In this document: piece after piece, positions 1 to 11,944 of the stretch
Layout: each line of letters begins with the position of its first letter
Numbering within the stretch: position 1 is the stretch's first letter
Assembly: GCF_038502225.1 (NCBI RefSeq)
Contig: NC_091312.1
Span: 31,269,683-31,333,682 of the forward strand
Source: Cherax quadricarinatus
Taxonomy: Eukaryota > Arthropoda > Malacostraca > Decapoda > Parastacidae
DNA length: 64,000 nucleotides
Reading direction: 5' to 3'
Program-made: the position numbers and the translations under genes
Notes under the pieces: generated by a model
Seen by the model: only the letters and a program-made list of their open reading frames with translations
What the model was told of the DNA's origin: nothing
Databases searched by the model: none

Positions 1-72
1 CACATCCCCCCCCCCAGGCGCTGTATAATCCTCCGGGTTTAGCGCTTCCCCCTTGATTATAATAATAATAAT
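1..72 (+). mobile_element. 3' tail of an I-type LINE (runs off left edge)
   Basis: A short stretch reads GCGCTGTATAATCC, then TTAGCGCTTC, then GATTATAATAATAATAAT. The same arrangement ends the full element at about 5570-5630. Drosophila I elements are known to end in TAA repeats. This is therefore the 3' end of another copy, most of which lies outside the window. A C-run sits at 6-15. Confidence 0.75.
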
Positions 73-276
73 CCTTCGTTACCTTCCCATTCTACTCGGA
101 AAAGACCGACACGTCAAGCACTCCCTCTCCACGCTCAGTTTCGGACCACACAATGGACTAAATTATTTACTTTAAGACCGACTTCTTCTTCTGCCTACCT
201 TTCTGACCATAGTATTGGCAAAGCGCTCCTGCGTCATGTTGGTAGAGATATTTCATTTCATGCTCTCAAGAGCGGT

Positions 277-1689
277 ATGCACATCGTCACTGTCCAGAAT
301 GCTACCCAAGCTCATGATCTTTCTCTCCTTTCGAATATCGATACTACTCCTATCACTATTGAAAAACATCTTTCTCTCAATTCTTGTAGTGGTACTGTCA
401 TTCTGCCCCATACCATAGTCCAACAGAATTTCCAGTCATGTGGCAATGACATTTTTGAACAGCTGGAACTCCAGGATCTCCCAATCCTCAAAGTAGACAC
501 TTATGTCCTTCCTGCCCGGGGGCGGAGACGTTACCCTTGCAATGTGGCTCGTTTAACTTTTGACAGCCGAGAACTCCCGTCCTCTGTATATGTCGCGGGA
601 CATCGGTTACAAGTTCGAAAGGTGATACCTACACCGCAACAATGTAGAAATTGCTGGCGTTTTGGTCACCCAGCGAAATATTGCAGATCTATGGCCGAAT
701 GCCCAGTCTGTGGTGCCGACGACCATTCTAATACATCTTGCAGTCAACCTCCATCTTGCCTTAATTGTAATGAAGCTCCCCCTTCGTACTCCCGCCGTTG
801 CCAGGTCTACTTAAATGAACGTGAAATCCGTTGCCTCAAAGAGGCAGAAGGTCTCCCTTATGCTATGGCAGTTACTCATCTCCGCCTCCAAGGGAGACTA
901 CCCCGTGTTTCTTATTCTCATGTTTCCAAACATCCCCCCACTTCTGGGGTACCATCTTCTGCAGCCTCCTCTGTTGTTACCCCTCCCATAGCCACTACGG
1001 CATCTAATCCTTTTGCTGTCCTTGGCTCTGACGTCCTGACTACAACTCAGTCTGTTCTCACATCTTTGCGTCCTTCCTCACAAGCCCCAGTATAGACAAG
1101 ACCTCGTACGACACCTAATACCAACCGCCCCTCTACTCAGAAGTCCAAAAAATCCACATTGCTCAAATCTTCTTTGCCCCTTTCTTCCCTTCTTCCACCT
1201 CCACACTTTACCTTTCCAGTCTCTGTACCTAGTTCTTCCCCTCTCTCTGGCTCTATTACAAGTGTGGAGATTCACCCTCCTCCTCGTACTATGCCTTCCA
1301 CCCCTGTCCCCTCCCAAGTTTCTCCCTCTTCTGCCACCTCCCAGGTTTCTGCCTCTTCTGTCCCCCCCTACACTTCATCTCCAGTCCCTTACACTCTTCC
1401 CTCCCCCTCTACTTTGGTACAGTCCATTACTGTCCCAATCTTTACTCACCCTCCTCCTTCTATCTCCAATATGGTCTCCCATACATCTTTGAATTCAGAA
1501 ACACTTGAAGCCATTTCAGAATATATTGCAGAGACTAAACCTTCAATGGACACTGATTCACTTCCTGTTCCTTCTCTTCCCTCTCCTCCATCTTCACAAC
1601 CTCATTCTTCGCAACGATCCGTTCCTTCGCTACTTGAACGTCTTCCAATGCCACCACACGTTGACTTTTCTAACCCCTCTAGTCCGTAG
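277..1689 (+). pseudogene. I-type LINE ORF1 (Gag-like RNA-binding protein), one in-frame stop
   Basis: ORF1 of I elements encodes the nucleic-acid-binding protein of the retrotransposition particle. Three cysteine-rich knuckles follow each other around 640-810: CRNCWRFGHPAKYC (C-x2-C-x4-H-x4-C), then CPVCGADDHSNTSC, then CLNCNEAPPSYSRRC. The last has lost its histidine. A TAG at 1093-1095 interrupts the frame, and the same frame then stays open to 1689 as a Ser/Pro-rich tail. Upstream of ATG 277 the frame is open to about 64 and reads like protein, so 277 is probably an internal methionine and the true N-terminus is missing. The product, if made, is a truncated Gag-like protein. Confidence 0.8.
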
Positions 1690-1733
1690 GTGCCTTTACC
1701 TACAGATTCCTGATATTTTCTTCATCGCCAATC

Positions 1734-4700
1734 ATGGCCTATTTACAGTGGAATATCCGCGGCCTCAGGGGTAATCGGGGTGAGCTTCAGATGTTGCTTT
1801 CCAGGTTTTCCCCTGTTGGTGCTTGCTTACAAGAACCAAAATTACACTCGGCTGTTTTCCAACCTATCTCAGGCTATAATTTATTGTATTCTTCGGATCC
1901 TTTCTCAGATGGGACCTTTAATGAAAGTGCCCTTCGTCTACGCATTGATATTCCGTACTGTCAACTATTTGTCCATACCTCGCTGCATTACACTGCAGCC
2001 CGTATCCACTTGAATAAGTGGTTTACAATATGTTCTTTATATCTCTCTCCTTCTCGAGCATTTTCTATCCCAGACTTTGCCTTTCTTGTTTCATCCTTAC
2101 CACCACCACTTCTGTTACTTGGTGATTTTAATGCCCACCATTTCCTCTGGGGGGGGGGTCTCATTGTGACTCACGTGGCATTCAGTTGGAGGCTTTTCTC
2201 GCCTCTCACCCCCTCCATGTTTTAAATACGGATACTCCCACCCATTTTAATCCTCGTACTCATACTCTCTCTTGCATCGATCTGTCAGTCTGCTCTTCCT
2301 CCACTGCACTAGACTTCACCTGGTCTGTTCTACCAGACTTACATGGCAGCGATCATTTTCCGATCATTCTTACTTCTCCATCCTATTCACCACCTTTCCG
2401 TAGCCCTCGCTGGCAATTTGACCGTTCAAATTGGGATCTTTACTCACACCTCACTGCTTTTAGTGAGGTTCCTTCTTCATCCTCCATTGATGAGCTCCTA
2501 CACATCTTCTCGACATCAGTTTATACCGCAGCTTCTCATTCTATACCCCAAACCTCAGGCAGGCATTCTCAGAAGTGCGTGCCTTGGTGGTCTCCTGCTT
2601 GTGCTCGTGCAGTACATTTGAAACGTGCTGCATGGGGCAGGTACCGGTACAATAGAACCGCTGAGAGACTTCTTGATTTTAAGCAGAAGCGTGCGATCGC
2701 TCGCCGTGTCATCTGTGAAGCTAAACGCACTTGTTGGCGAGACTATGTTTCCACCATCACCTCTGCTTCTTCTATGAGTGCAGTCTGGAAAAAAGTGAGG
2801 AAATTGAGTGGTAAATACTCTCCTGACCCAGCTCCTGTTCTATGGGTCGCTGGTGTTGATGTAGCAAACCCTCTCGACGTTGCCATTGAACTTGGCACAC
2901 ATCTGGTCCGTATTTCCCGAGGGCTCCATCTATGCCCCTCGTTTCTTTCCTCAAAGTCTGCCAGAGAGTTAGTACCCTTGGACTTTTCTTCTCTCAGAGA
3001 AGAACAGTATAATGTGCCTTTTACACTTCAAGAACTGGAGGCAACGCTCTCAGCTTGCCGATCATCGGCAGCTGGGCCTGACGACATTCATATTCGTATG
3101 TTGCAACATTTACATCGGTCAGCCCTTGTAGTCCTCTTACACCTCTTCAATCTTATTTGGGCACAAGGAGTTCTTCCCCAGCTGTGGAAATCTGCCATTG
3201 TTCTCCCTTTCCGCAAACCGGGTACTACAGGACATGATGCCTCCCACTATCGCCCCATCGCTCTTACTAGTGCAGTTTGCAAAGTGATGGAACGCCTCGT
3301 AAATCGACGTTTAATGTGGTATTTAGAGACTCACAACAGTCTCTCCGCTAGTCAATATGGCTTTCGTAAGGGTCGTTCTACCATAGACCCCTTACTACGC
3401 TTGGATACGTATGTTCGTAATGCCTTTGCGAATAATCACTCAGTTATTGCCATATTTTTTGACCTTGAGAAGGCATATGACACAACTTGGAGGTATAATA
3501 TTTTGGCCCAGGCCCATTCCTTAGGCCTCCGAGGCAATCTACCATCCTTCCTTAAGAACTTTTTAACTGACAGACATTTCCGTGTTCTTTCCCCGGACTT
3601 CGTCCAAGCTGAAGGTGTCCCTCAGGGATGTGTTCTAAGCACAACACTTTTTCTCCTTGCTATAAATGATTTGGCCTCTGTTCTTCCACCCAATATTTGG
3701 TCATCACTCTATGTTGATGACTTCGCTATTGCTTGTGCAGGCGGTGACTGTCACCTTGTTGCAGTTTCTCTCCAGCATGCGGTCGACCGTGTTTCCACTT
3801 GGGCCACCACGCATGGGTTTAAATTTTCAAGTACCAAAACTCACCAAATTACTTTCACTAGACGCTCTGTTATCTCCGATCATCCTTTGTATCTCTATGG
3901 CTCCCGTATCCCCGAACGTGATACAGTCAGGTTTCTAGGCCTTCTCTTTGACCGTCGGTTATCCTGGAAACCTCACATTACCCCTCTGAAGGCAACTTGT
4001 CACAGCCGGCTAAACCTTCTTAAAACCCTTGCTCATCTTTCCTGGGGAGCTGATCGTCGAACTCTGCTTCGCCTACATTCAGCCCTCGTTTTATCGAAAC
4101 TCGATTATGGTAACCAGATTTATTCCGCGGCCTCTCCTGCTACTCTCTCTAGCCTTAACTCTATCCATCACCAAGGCTTACGTTTGTGCCTTGGTGCTTT
4201 TTGCTCTTCCCCTGTTGAGAGCCTCTATACAGAAGCAAATGTTCCATCCTTGTCTGATCACCGTGATGCCCATTGCCTTCGCTACTATGTACGCTCTCAC
4301 GATCTACACAATCCTTCCATTTATAGAATGGTCACCGATATTAGTAGACATTCTTTATTCGTTCGCCGCCCCTGTTTGCTCCGTCCCTTTTCTCTTCGCC
4401 TACATTCACTCTTGTCTTCCCTTCAGTTACCACCTTTATATGTTCATGTAGCATCTCACTTTTCCCTACCCCCCTGGGAAGTTCCAGCTGTTCGGGTCTG
4501 TTCTTTCTCACTCCCTTGCTCGAAAGCTCAACTGCCTATGGTGGCTTCCCGCTCTCTTTCTCTCGATCACTTCCACTCCCATTCTCATGCCACCGCTGTG
4601 TACACAGATGGCTCTAAGTCTTCAGACGGCGTCGGATTCGTAGCAGTGTTTCCGGACAGCGTCGTGCGGGGGCATTTACTATCTTCAGCTAGCATTTTTA

Positions 4701-5422
4701 CTGCTGAACTGTATGCCATTCTTGCAGCACTTATTCGTATCGCATCTATGCCTGTGTCATCATTTGTAGTAGTCTCAGACTCCCTTAGTGCTCTACAGGC
4801 TATACGAAAATTTGATACATCTCATCCCCTAGTTCTCCGTATCCAACTTTGGCTACGCCGTATCTCTACCAAACATAAAGATATTGTTTTTTGTTGGGTC
4901 CCTGGTCATGTCGACGTACAGGGCAATGAACAGGCAGACACTGCTGCGTGGTCAGCAGTGCATGACCTACCAATTTCCTATCGAGGTGTTCCATTTCTGG
5001 ACTATTTTGCTGCAATAGCTACCCACCTTCGCACCCATTGGCAACAACGTTGGTCAACTCTGCTCAGTAACAAACTTCATTCTATTAAACCGAGCATAGG
5101 TTACTGGCCGTCTTGTTGTCATCAGTGCCGAGGTTGGGAGACCACTCTCTCCCGCCTTCGCATTGGCCACACTCGTCTTACTCATGGGTATCTCATGGAG
5201 AGGCACCCTGTTCCTCTCTGTGAGCAGTGTCAAGTTCCAGTATCGATTAGCCACATTCTGTTAGACTGCCCTCTCTATCAACGAGCACGCAGAATTTACC
5301 TCCAACGTCGTCTTCGTTCTACTACTCTCTCTTTACCTTCCCTTCTTGCTGATGGACCCTCCTTTAATCCTGACTCTCTCATTGACTTCTTGAAAACGAC
5401 TGATTTACTCCACAAACTCTGA
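1734..5422 (+). pseudogene. I-type LINE ORF2: APE endonuclease, RT, RNase H (one frameshift)
   Basis: This is the replication polyprotein: it nicks target DNA, reverse transcribes the element RNA and removes RNA. The endonuclease runs from 1734, starting MAYLQWNIRGL, with GDFNAHH near 2120 and SDHFPI near 2350. The RT (about 3030-3900) has FFDLEKAYD, GVPQGCVLS and catalytic YVDD at 3711-3722. RNase H (about 4590-4960) has YTDGSKSSDGVGF, a Glu in TAELYAIL, SDSLSALQAI and VPGHVDVQGNEQAD. A C-terminal Cys/His motif (CEQC-H-C) lies near 5210-5270. The only break is a frameshift in a run of ten G at 2149-2158. One more G, or two fewer, would bring both parts into frame. Every catalytic residue I could check is intact, so this is the best-preserved LINE in the window. 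Confidence 0.88.
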
Positions 5423-5630
5423 TGATACTTTTCGCACTCCCCTCAGCCCTTTCTAGTTCAGTCTCTTGCTGCCCTTTACCCTTTCACCATCCACTACCCC
5501 GCTGTTATCCGTAACCTATTACTCATCCATCTCCCTTATGCCACCTGATGCCCTCGCTTCCTTCCTGCCCTGCAGCGCTGTATAGCCCTTGTGGCTTAGC
5601 GCTTCTTTTTGATTATAATAATAATAATAT
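5423..5630 (+). other. 3' UTR and TAA tail of the I-type LINE
   Basis: It is a pyrimidine-rich trailer ending in GCGCTGTATAGCCC, TTAGCGCTTC and a tail of about five TAA or ATA units. TAGCGCT and AGCGCT blocks could pair into a short hairpin that RT might recognise; this is inference. It matches the tail at 1-72. Confidence 0.7.
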
Positions 5631-6239
5631 ACAATGTCAATGTACACAACAGTTGAACATAAGAACTATTCTTAAGGATGATAACAAATTGTAATGCAGT
5701 ACAAATTATGATGAATCACAAATCATGGTAATCGATAGAATCATCGGTGGGATAGTACAATAAAAAGATAGAAATGATCAACTGATCTGTATCCGTGTGA
5801 TCTACGGATTCTGAGGAAATATATGTACAAAGAAGAAAGTGTTTAACAGAAAGGCAGACTTGGAGAGAATGTGAAAAAAAAAAATTTTTTTTTGAACATC
5901 AATAAGTTGATATAACAACACACATTTTAAATACTCTCTAGCCTAGATGATCTATCTATAGAGATCATTTACATATAACACCAACTCTGCTAGGGTGAGA
6001 TTTACATATACAGAATGGTTATCATCTTGGGGGGGGGGGGAGGGGATCGAATGCTGTTGCAATGGCTAACTTATACCATGGTTGAGGAGGATCTGAATTG
6101 GTATTTACAAATGATTTTTGGGGATTCCTCATTGCTTGTGTACGTAGAGACTAACGACAATCCGGTTGTTCCAGTTGTTTGTCTGGTTATTAGAGGTAGA
6201 GGGTATAGGGTCAGGAGGATTGTCAGAGTCTGTCGCATT
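5631..6239. other. AT-rich spacer, no gene seen
   Basis: There is no recognisable coding region. It holds an A-run followed by a T-run near 5875-5893 that could form a hairpin, and an 11-base G-run near 6030-6040. The distal part is probably the trailer or LTR side of the minus-strand Gypsy element that follows, but I could not find a repeat pair to prove it. Confidence 0.4.
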
Positions 6240-7340
6240 TGTCTGGATATTAGGATCATCATCATCTTCGCATACTAACTTCATATGATCTCAATGCGAT
6301 TATTTGTACTGACCAGTACTGATTTCTCTAACTTTATACTTATTGCCAATGACATATTCAACTACTCAATGTGGACCAACAAACTTTTGATTGAGCTTAG
6401 GTGTTGCGGATGTTTTATTAGTCAGCATAACTCTCGAACCTACTTTAATTTTGGTTGGTTATGCTCAAGTATTAATGACTCTTGCAAATTCTGCTGTTGA
6501 TTTATGAAGGTTTTCTTGGATTCTTCTAAAAACACATTGAGCTAAGCTGGTACGAGTTGCTATGAAATCAGGTTGTAATTTGGTTTTGGATTAGAATATA
6601 ACAACTCGTATGGTAAATGCTTATCTACATCATACAATGCATATTGTGGAGTGTCACCTACAGAAGCACTGTAAGGAGAATTTATTGCATACTGAACATC
6701 TGGTATAACTTCATCCCAGGTCGCACTATTGGGATTGACAGTGGCTCTCAACACATCAAGGACTTTCTTATTAGTTCTTTCCTCTAAACCATTACTTGCA
6801 GGATGATGAGGAACAATGATCGATTTAGAGATCTTGTACAAAGTACACAACTTTTCAAGAATCTCATTACAGAATTCATCTCCATTATCTGTTACCAGAG
6901 ACTTAGGAGTTGTATGCCTGCAGATCATACATTCTTTAAATGCTTTAGCTACTATCTCGGCAGTCTTATCTGCAATAGGACCTAACTCACAATATCTGGT
7001 GAAATGATCTACCATAATGCACAGATGTTTGTTACCCTGGAGGGAACATTGGAAATTAGTTAACAGATCTAGAGCAACTCTTTCCCAAGGTTCCCTTGTA
7101 GTTGGATACACCTAGATTGGATTGGGACCACATTACTTTTATGCTGTATGCAGACACTACATTTCTTAACGTACTCAGAGATATCAGTTGCCATACGAGG
7201 CCAAAAGTATTTAAATCTAACTTGTTTTACGGAACGATCTGTACCAGGTGTGCAGCACCTGGTACATCGTGAACTAGCTGTAAGACTACATTCACTAGTG
7301 ACTGTGGAATTACTGTACTAATTGGTATACCCTTCTGCTA
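6240..7340 (-). pseudogene. Gypsy integrase, degraded
   Basis: Integrase joins the reverse-transcribed DNA to the genome. An open stretch (7111-6560) carries the catalytic core: a conserved EPWERVALDLLTNF start with the first Asp, LVTDNGDEF with the second, and HHPASNGLEERTNKKV with the catalytic Glu. Upstream (about 7340-7112) the zinc-binding N-terminal part is still visible as HDVPGAAH but is broken by stops. Downstream (6560-6240) the GPY/F-type C-terminal module survives in pieces, including NQKFVGPH and an acidic tail DHMKLVCEDDDD. All three DDE residues remain, but stops separate the domains. Confidence 0.75.
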
Positions 7341-7413
7341 AGCGTACCTAGCTCAGCTGTGGGATACAGTAACTCTTGGCTCATGACAAAGTCACTGATG
7401 GGTGCTAGTGGCT

Positions 7414-8600
7414 TCACAGAGAGTATGATCTTCCTGAGGCAGGAATCGAATCACACCAGATCACATGGGATCTGTTCTTTGAGCACTCTATCTTCTCAGC
7501 ACTAAATGGAGGGTATGCAAGTACTGTGCAAACATGTTGCAATGAAGCATCTGTGACTACATTTGACTTGCCGGGTAAGTGTTCAAAGGTAGGGTTGAAC
7601 TCTTGGATAGTCAAAGACCATCTGGGTAATCTTCCAGTAGGTTGTTTATGCTGGAATAAAGGAATCAGTGGAGCATGATCTGTCAAGACATGAGCAGGGT
7701 ACTGATATATGATACCTCGGAAGTGCTTTAAAGACCATACTATTGATGAGGCTTCTTGCTCAGTTACTGTATAATTATGTTCAGCCTTTGTAAGGACGAG
7801 TCCTAGCAAATGCAACTGCATTGTAATTGCTATCAGTCTTTTGAGCTAGGACGGCACCTATGCCAATTGAACTAGCATCAGTTGTTAGATAGAAAGGCTT
7901 AGAAAAATCTGGAAATTTTAAAATTGGAGCAGTTGTTAGCTTTCTTTCAGAGTTTGGAATGCTCTTTCTTGACGGAAGGTCCAAATGAAAGGAGCATCTT
8001 TCCTAAGCTACTCAGTTAGAGGAGCTGCTATAGAAGAAAAATTAGCAATAAAGGATCTATAAAAACCTGCTAAACCCACAAAAGATCACATCATTTAAGA
8101 ACATCATAAGTATGTTACTATGAGGCCTCTAAAGATATTAGTCATGAGCCTTGAGAAGATGATTGGTGATGAGCAAAAACCGAAGGCCATTATGAGGAAA
8201 TGATAATGACCTGTAGGAGTGGAAAATGCAGTTAGCTCTTGGCTGTTCTCGTGGAAAAGGACTTGGCAAAACCCTTGTAACACGTCCAGGGTCGAAAAAA
8301 CTTTGTAAAAGGTCACCAAGAACAGGAAGTGGGAGGCGATCTGGAACTGTTTTCGCATATAACTTCCTAAAGTCAATTACTGGATGCCAAGTACTGTCCT
8401 TCTTAGGTACTAGGATCAAAGGTGCATTCCAGGCTGAATTACTTGGTGCAATAACACCACCATCAAGCACCTTACTGATCAATTCTTCTGCAACAGAAAC
8501 CTGTGAATGAGGCATTCTGTATGCAGGTACGTAAATAGGTCTAGTACCGGGTTCAAGTGGGATATGATGGGGCAATAGGCTTGTTATACCCATCTTCTCA
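7414..8600 (-). pseudogene. Gypsy RT and RNase H, catalytic palm deleted
   Basis: Two overlapping open stretches (8593-8138 and 8376-8104) encode the front of the RT, with AWNAPLILVPKKDSTW, FSTLDVLQGFCQ and TAFSTPTGHYHF. After FRGLIVTYL the sequence jumps to FVGLAGFYRSF, a position that in the related plus-strand element lies about 75 residues further on. The YxDD catalytic motif and the RT thumb start are therefore missing. RNase H continues in 7984-7781 (LTTDASSIGIGAVLAQ) and 7821-7414 (LTDHAPLIPLF, LPGKSNVVTDA). The copy cannot encode an active polymerase. Confidence 0.8.
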
Positions 8601-8693
8601 CCTGGGAAGGCAATGGCTTACGATGTTTGTTCAACAGATGCAAAAAACGCTTGACCTCGTCTGGAAATTCAGTGGGAGCTAAGTCTTTCTTCT

Positions 8694-9177
8694 CTACTGG
8701 TGGAGTGGACTGATCCAGTGGAGTGGATGGACTCTCCTGGTTGAAATAGCATCGACCCACTTGTCAGGTGACAACTCATCTTCTACACGAACAGGGTGAG
8801 GATAGTGAACAAGGTCAACAATGGTGGTATTCACTCTGAGGCGAACACTGTGACCAGAAGTGTTAGCATGGAAGAATTGGATCTTATTATCTCTAGAAAC
8901 ATGTAATGATGGCTCAACAAGCAAACCCTTTACCTTGCAAGAATCACTGCCAACTAGGATGTTATCAACATCTGGAACATGGGGGACAACAACAGACACT
9001 AGTGAGTGCACTAGCCCCGACAGATGGCATTACTAGTTTCAAGTAGTAGATTTCTGACAAGGCATCCCCTGTGGAGGAACTACCACTTGAGCTAGCAGTC
9101 ATTGCAGGGATAGGCTCAGTACTCAATGTTGTCTGAGGTGCCTCTGACACCTGAGGCAATTGTACACTATCTTGCAT
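8694..9177 (-). pseudogene. Gypsy protease-to-RT linker region
   Basis: The stretch 9011-8694 (105 codons) has VPDVDNILVGSDSCKVKGLL and VNTTIVDLVHYPHPVRVEDE. It aligns with the region just before RT in the plus-strand Gypsy element (38,725-39,063; DNDTCRVKGLSLE, NTSLVDLVRFPLPVRVE). It has no known catalytic motif. The 70-codon stretch 9177-8965 in another frame may be a remnant of preceding polyprotein. No protease DTG motif was found, so protease appears deleted. Confidence 0.6.
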
Positions 9178-9368
9178 GCAAGATATTGTAGGGACTGGAT
9201 TCCAGACAGGAGTGACAGCTTTACCAGTGGCTGATCGCTCGGTTACGTTAATAGGTAATGCGCATATCTATAAGGACTTAATCTGAACTTTACATTCGGC
9301 AACACTGTAACAATTGTCGGATACAAGCTGTGTGAACAAACATATTGCCTAAGAGCTACTAGATGTTG

Positions 9369-9467
9369 TCATTCAGTCGGTAAAGGACCATTAGGATTTT
9401 GCACAGGTACAACATTGGCTTGACTGATGTTATTCACTAAGTCATTGCTTAAAGGTAGCTGAGACAT
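9369..9467 (-). pseudogene. Gypsy gag N-terminal remnant
   Basis: At the end of the T-rich leader the minus strand has an ATG at 9467 opening a frame of about 32 codons (beginning MSQLPLSNDLVNN) before a stop near 9369. Its position, at the first ATG after a long leader, matches gag at 36,560 in the related element. The remaining gag, including any zinc knuckle, was not found, so an internal deletion probably joined this start to the linker region. It is too short to confirm by similarity. Confidence 0.4.
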
Positions 9468-10900
9468 GATTTCAGTGAAATTACACAAAGACAATGAAAG
9501 CAAAGAATAATAAAAGAAAGTATATGACACAATGTACCTTAATTGAAATTAAAGATTCTTAACTAACTCTGCATAATAAAAATTTATAAGACACACTGAA
9601 TGAGAAAGGAAGATTCACTGAAATTTACTTGACAAGGATAAGGAATTACTTTGAAAATTCAAGAAGGGAAAAATTGCTATAATTTGAAGTAACTGCAAAA
9701 GTGAGCTGTCTTTACTCTCAATTCAATAAGGAAATTGATAATAAAATTGTAAATCAATTAAAAAATAAAATAAATCACTAAATTGTATGCAAATAGAAAT
9801 AGGCTGGGAAAACAAATTTCCTAGAGATGGCACAAAAACAAAATAAAATATTATGCAATCATAGCACAACTAAATTAATATACTGAGAATATTGCACTGA
9901 AATACTAAATACTGAATATTGCACAAGAATAACACTAAAAAAAATATGAAAAGAAAATAATCACTGTGGGACAGTTAAATTTCACAAAAAATCGTTTGCA
10001 GAAGTAGGCAATGTATTAATACAAAAATATACAGAGAGAAAATATAGCTTAGAAGAATAATAAAAATATCAAGAAATAACTGATTTGAACACTTTAATGC
10101 TTGTTCTCAAATTAGGCAAAACAAATTACTCAAAAACAGAGCAATAATAACAGTTTTACTTTAAAAATTACACTAAGAGTGAATTTGTTCAAAGAAATAT
10201 CAATAATGTGAATATAAACAACACAAGATACAGAACTGGGAATTTAACACTTGCAAAGTTGGAAGTATACAGATAACATCAGTCACAGGTACACTCCAGG
10301 TATATTGAACTTATATTGCAAATGTTGTTGCACTAACGTCTTGCTGTTAATCAAAATTAAATAAATCTCTTGTTGTACCCACAAAATATGGGACTCTAGT
10401 CTACAAAGTTCAAATAAATGAGACACAGCATATACAAAATGTTTAACACAGAAAGAATGGTACACACAGAATTAAAATAGTAATTGCAAGGAAAATGTAA
10501 TGAAAATAATGTAAGGCACAAGAGAAAAATAATAATAATGGTACACAATAATGAAATAAGATAAATAGCACAACCTTAAAAAACACAGATGAAAAAATAA
10601 TTAAGCAGTTCACAAGGAGTGAATGACTGGGAAATAAAAAGAATTACCGCCACAATATTGAAAATGAAAATGAAAACAATATACATAAAAAATAAAACAC
10701 AAAATGAGCGATAAGATAATACTGGAAAATATTGCAGATTAAAGTCAAATTGAACACTGAATCTATACTTAAGGCACACGACTCTGAATAATACAGAAGA
10801 AATTCACTATAGATTTAGAAATGTCTCAACACTCGCAAATGTCTGTATATACAAAAAGAAATTGTCTCTAAACTGTTTGATTTATGGTCTGGGAGCAACG
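9468..10900 (-). other. T-rich leader of the minus-strand Gypsy element
   Basis: It has no gene. The plus strand is strikingly A-rich, so the element's sense strand is T-rich, just as in the leader before gag of the other Gypsy element (35,950-36,558). It may include LTR sequence, but no matching second LTR and no clear primer-binding site were seen. Confidence 0.4.
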
Positions 10901-10959
10901 GCAGGTGGAGGATGAGATGGTGGTATGGGGTCTGGTGGGCTGGCAGCGTCACACCATTC

Positions 10960-11940
10960 AAATTCAAATTCATTTATTTCTTTGCAAGTAGTACATTGAG
11001 ATTATATTTTTACAATGATGGGTTGCAGTACAAAGAGAGCATCTATTATGCCTTGGCATTATGGGCTGACTTAATTTAATGGTTTACTGACTACTTATCA
11101 CTAAAGAAATTATCATAGTTGTACAGTAGTTCTATTAATAATAAGTGAATCTAATTTATACACTCGTAGAATCTCGATGAAATTGTGCAAATCTGGTGAC
11201 TCACACAGCTAGGCTTTGTAAAGGTGGCCTCAGATGTGAAGGACTCTCTTGACCTGCTTTGTGAGCGGTAAATTAAGGGTGATAGGACCTGATATATGGG
11301 TGGTGAAATGGCTCACGTGGTTAATGGCGTCGGCGTTGTGTGTGAGTGGTGGTGACGTGCTGGGTGGCGGGTTGGTGGCTTGTCTCATGTGCAGCTGAAT
11401 GGCACCCCACACCACAACTCACGTGAAAGCCTGGGGTGGTTTGGTAAGCCCCAATTGTACCACAGGGATGGTGAATATCACTCTGACCAGTGTCTGACTG
11501 ATAATGTGGTACTGGAGACAATTACTGCAAGGAAGAAAATCCCTGGTTACTTCCCTCACTCAGTTGGGTTAGAGCTGGCTTAACTGTCAATACTGGCTAG
11601 GTTGGGATGGCTTGACAGCTTGAAACGATGCACACAGCAGTGATGAAGCAGACTGAGTGACTGGCTGAAGCAGGCTGGGTGATTGGCTTAGGCTGGCTTG
11701 GCTTAATTCGCAAACCGGATCAACTCCTCGAAAGTTAGCAAATAAGCAAGAAAACACAAACCAAAGAGTAAGCGTTGTAGACAAAGGCTGTAGAATGCTG
11801 GCTTGGCTGTGGGTAGCTGGCATCTTGCTAAGCCTCCATGCGGTCGCACACACAATGTCTGGCTGGGTAGAAATTATCCCTTTACATCTGCGTAAATATC
11901 AAATTCACACATCCCACTGCTGCCACCATTTATCGTGTGG
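10960..11940. other. Non-coding stretch, no gene recognised
   Basis: It starts with a short direct repeat (ATTCAAATTCAAATTCATTT, 10,967-10,986) like many retroposon ends. Small open frames at 11,230-11,590 and 11,587-11,853 show no known motif and unusual composition, and I treat them as chance. A GGCTGG/TTGGCT-rich patch lies at 11,640-11,705. Confidence 0.35.
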
Positions 11941-11944
11941 ATTC

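Larger units (their letters stand above)
73..5630 (+). mobile_element. I-clade non-LTR retrotransposon, nearly complete
   Basis: Two coding regions on one strand (ORF1 to 1689, ORF2 1734-5422) are followed by about 200 bases of 3' UTR and a TAA tail. The order endonuclease, reverse transcriptase, RNase H in ORF2, a zinc-knuckle ORF1 and a TAA tail together fit the I group of LINEs. The 5' end appears truncated: the ORF1 frame is open back to about position 64, where it meets the tail of the preceding copy, and no start codon precedes the one at 277. No target-site duplication could be defined. Confidence 0.85.
6240..10900 (-). mobile_element. Ty3/Gypsy LTR retrotransposon, decayed
   Basis: Reading the minus strand from high to low coordinates gives a T-rich leader (10,900-9468), a short gag start (9467), a gap where most of gag and protease should be, a linker conserved with the plus-strand Gypsy element (9011-8694), RT (about 8600-8100), RNase H (about 7980-7440) and integrase (about 7340-6240). 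The proteins clearly resemble those of the element at 36-42.9 kb, so the two are related lineages. No LTR pair was recognised, and the ends are estimates. Confidence 0.75.

Noticed and set aside
11380..11853. Small host genes in the 11.2-11.9 kb spacer
   Set aside because: Short frames on both strands, no motif, no splice or start evidence; indistinguishable from chance.
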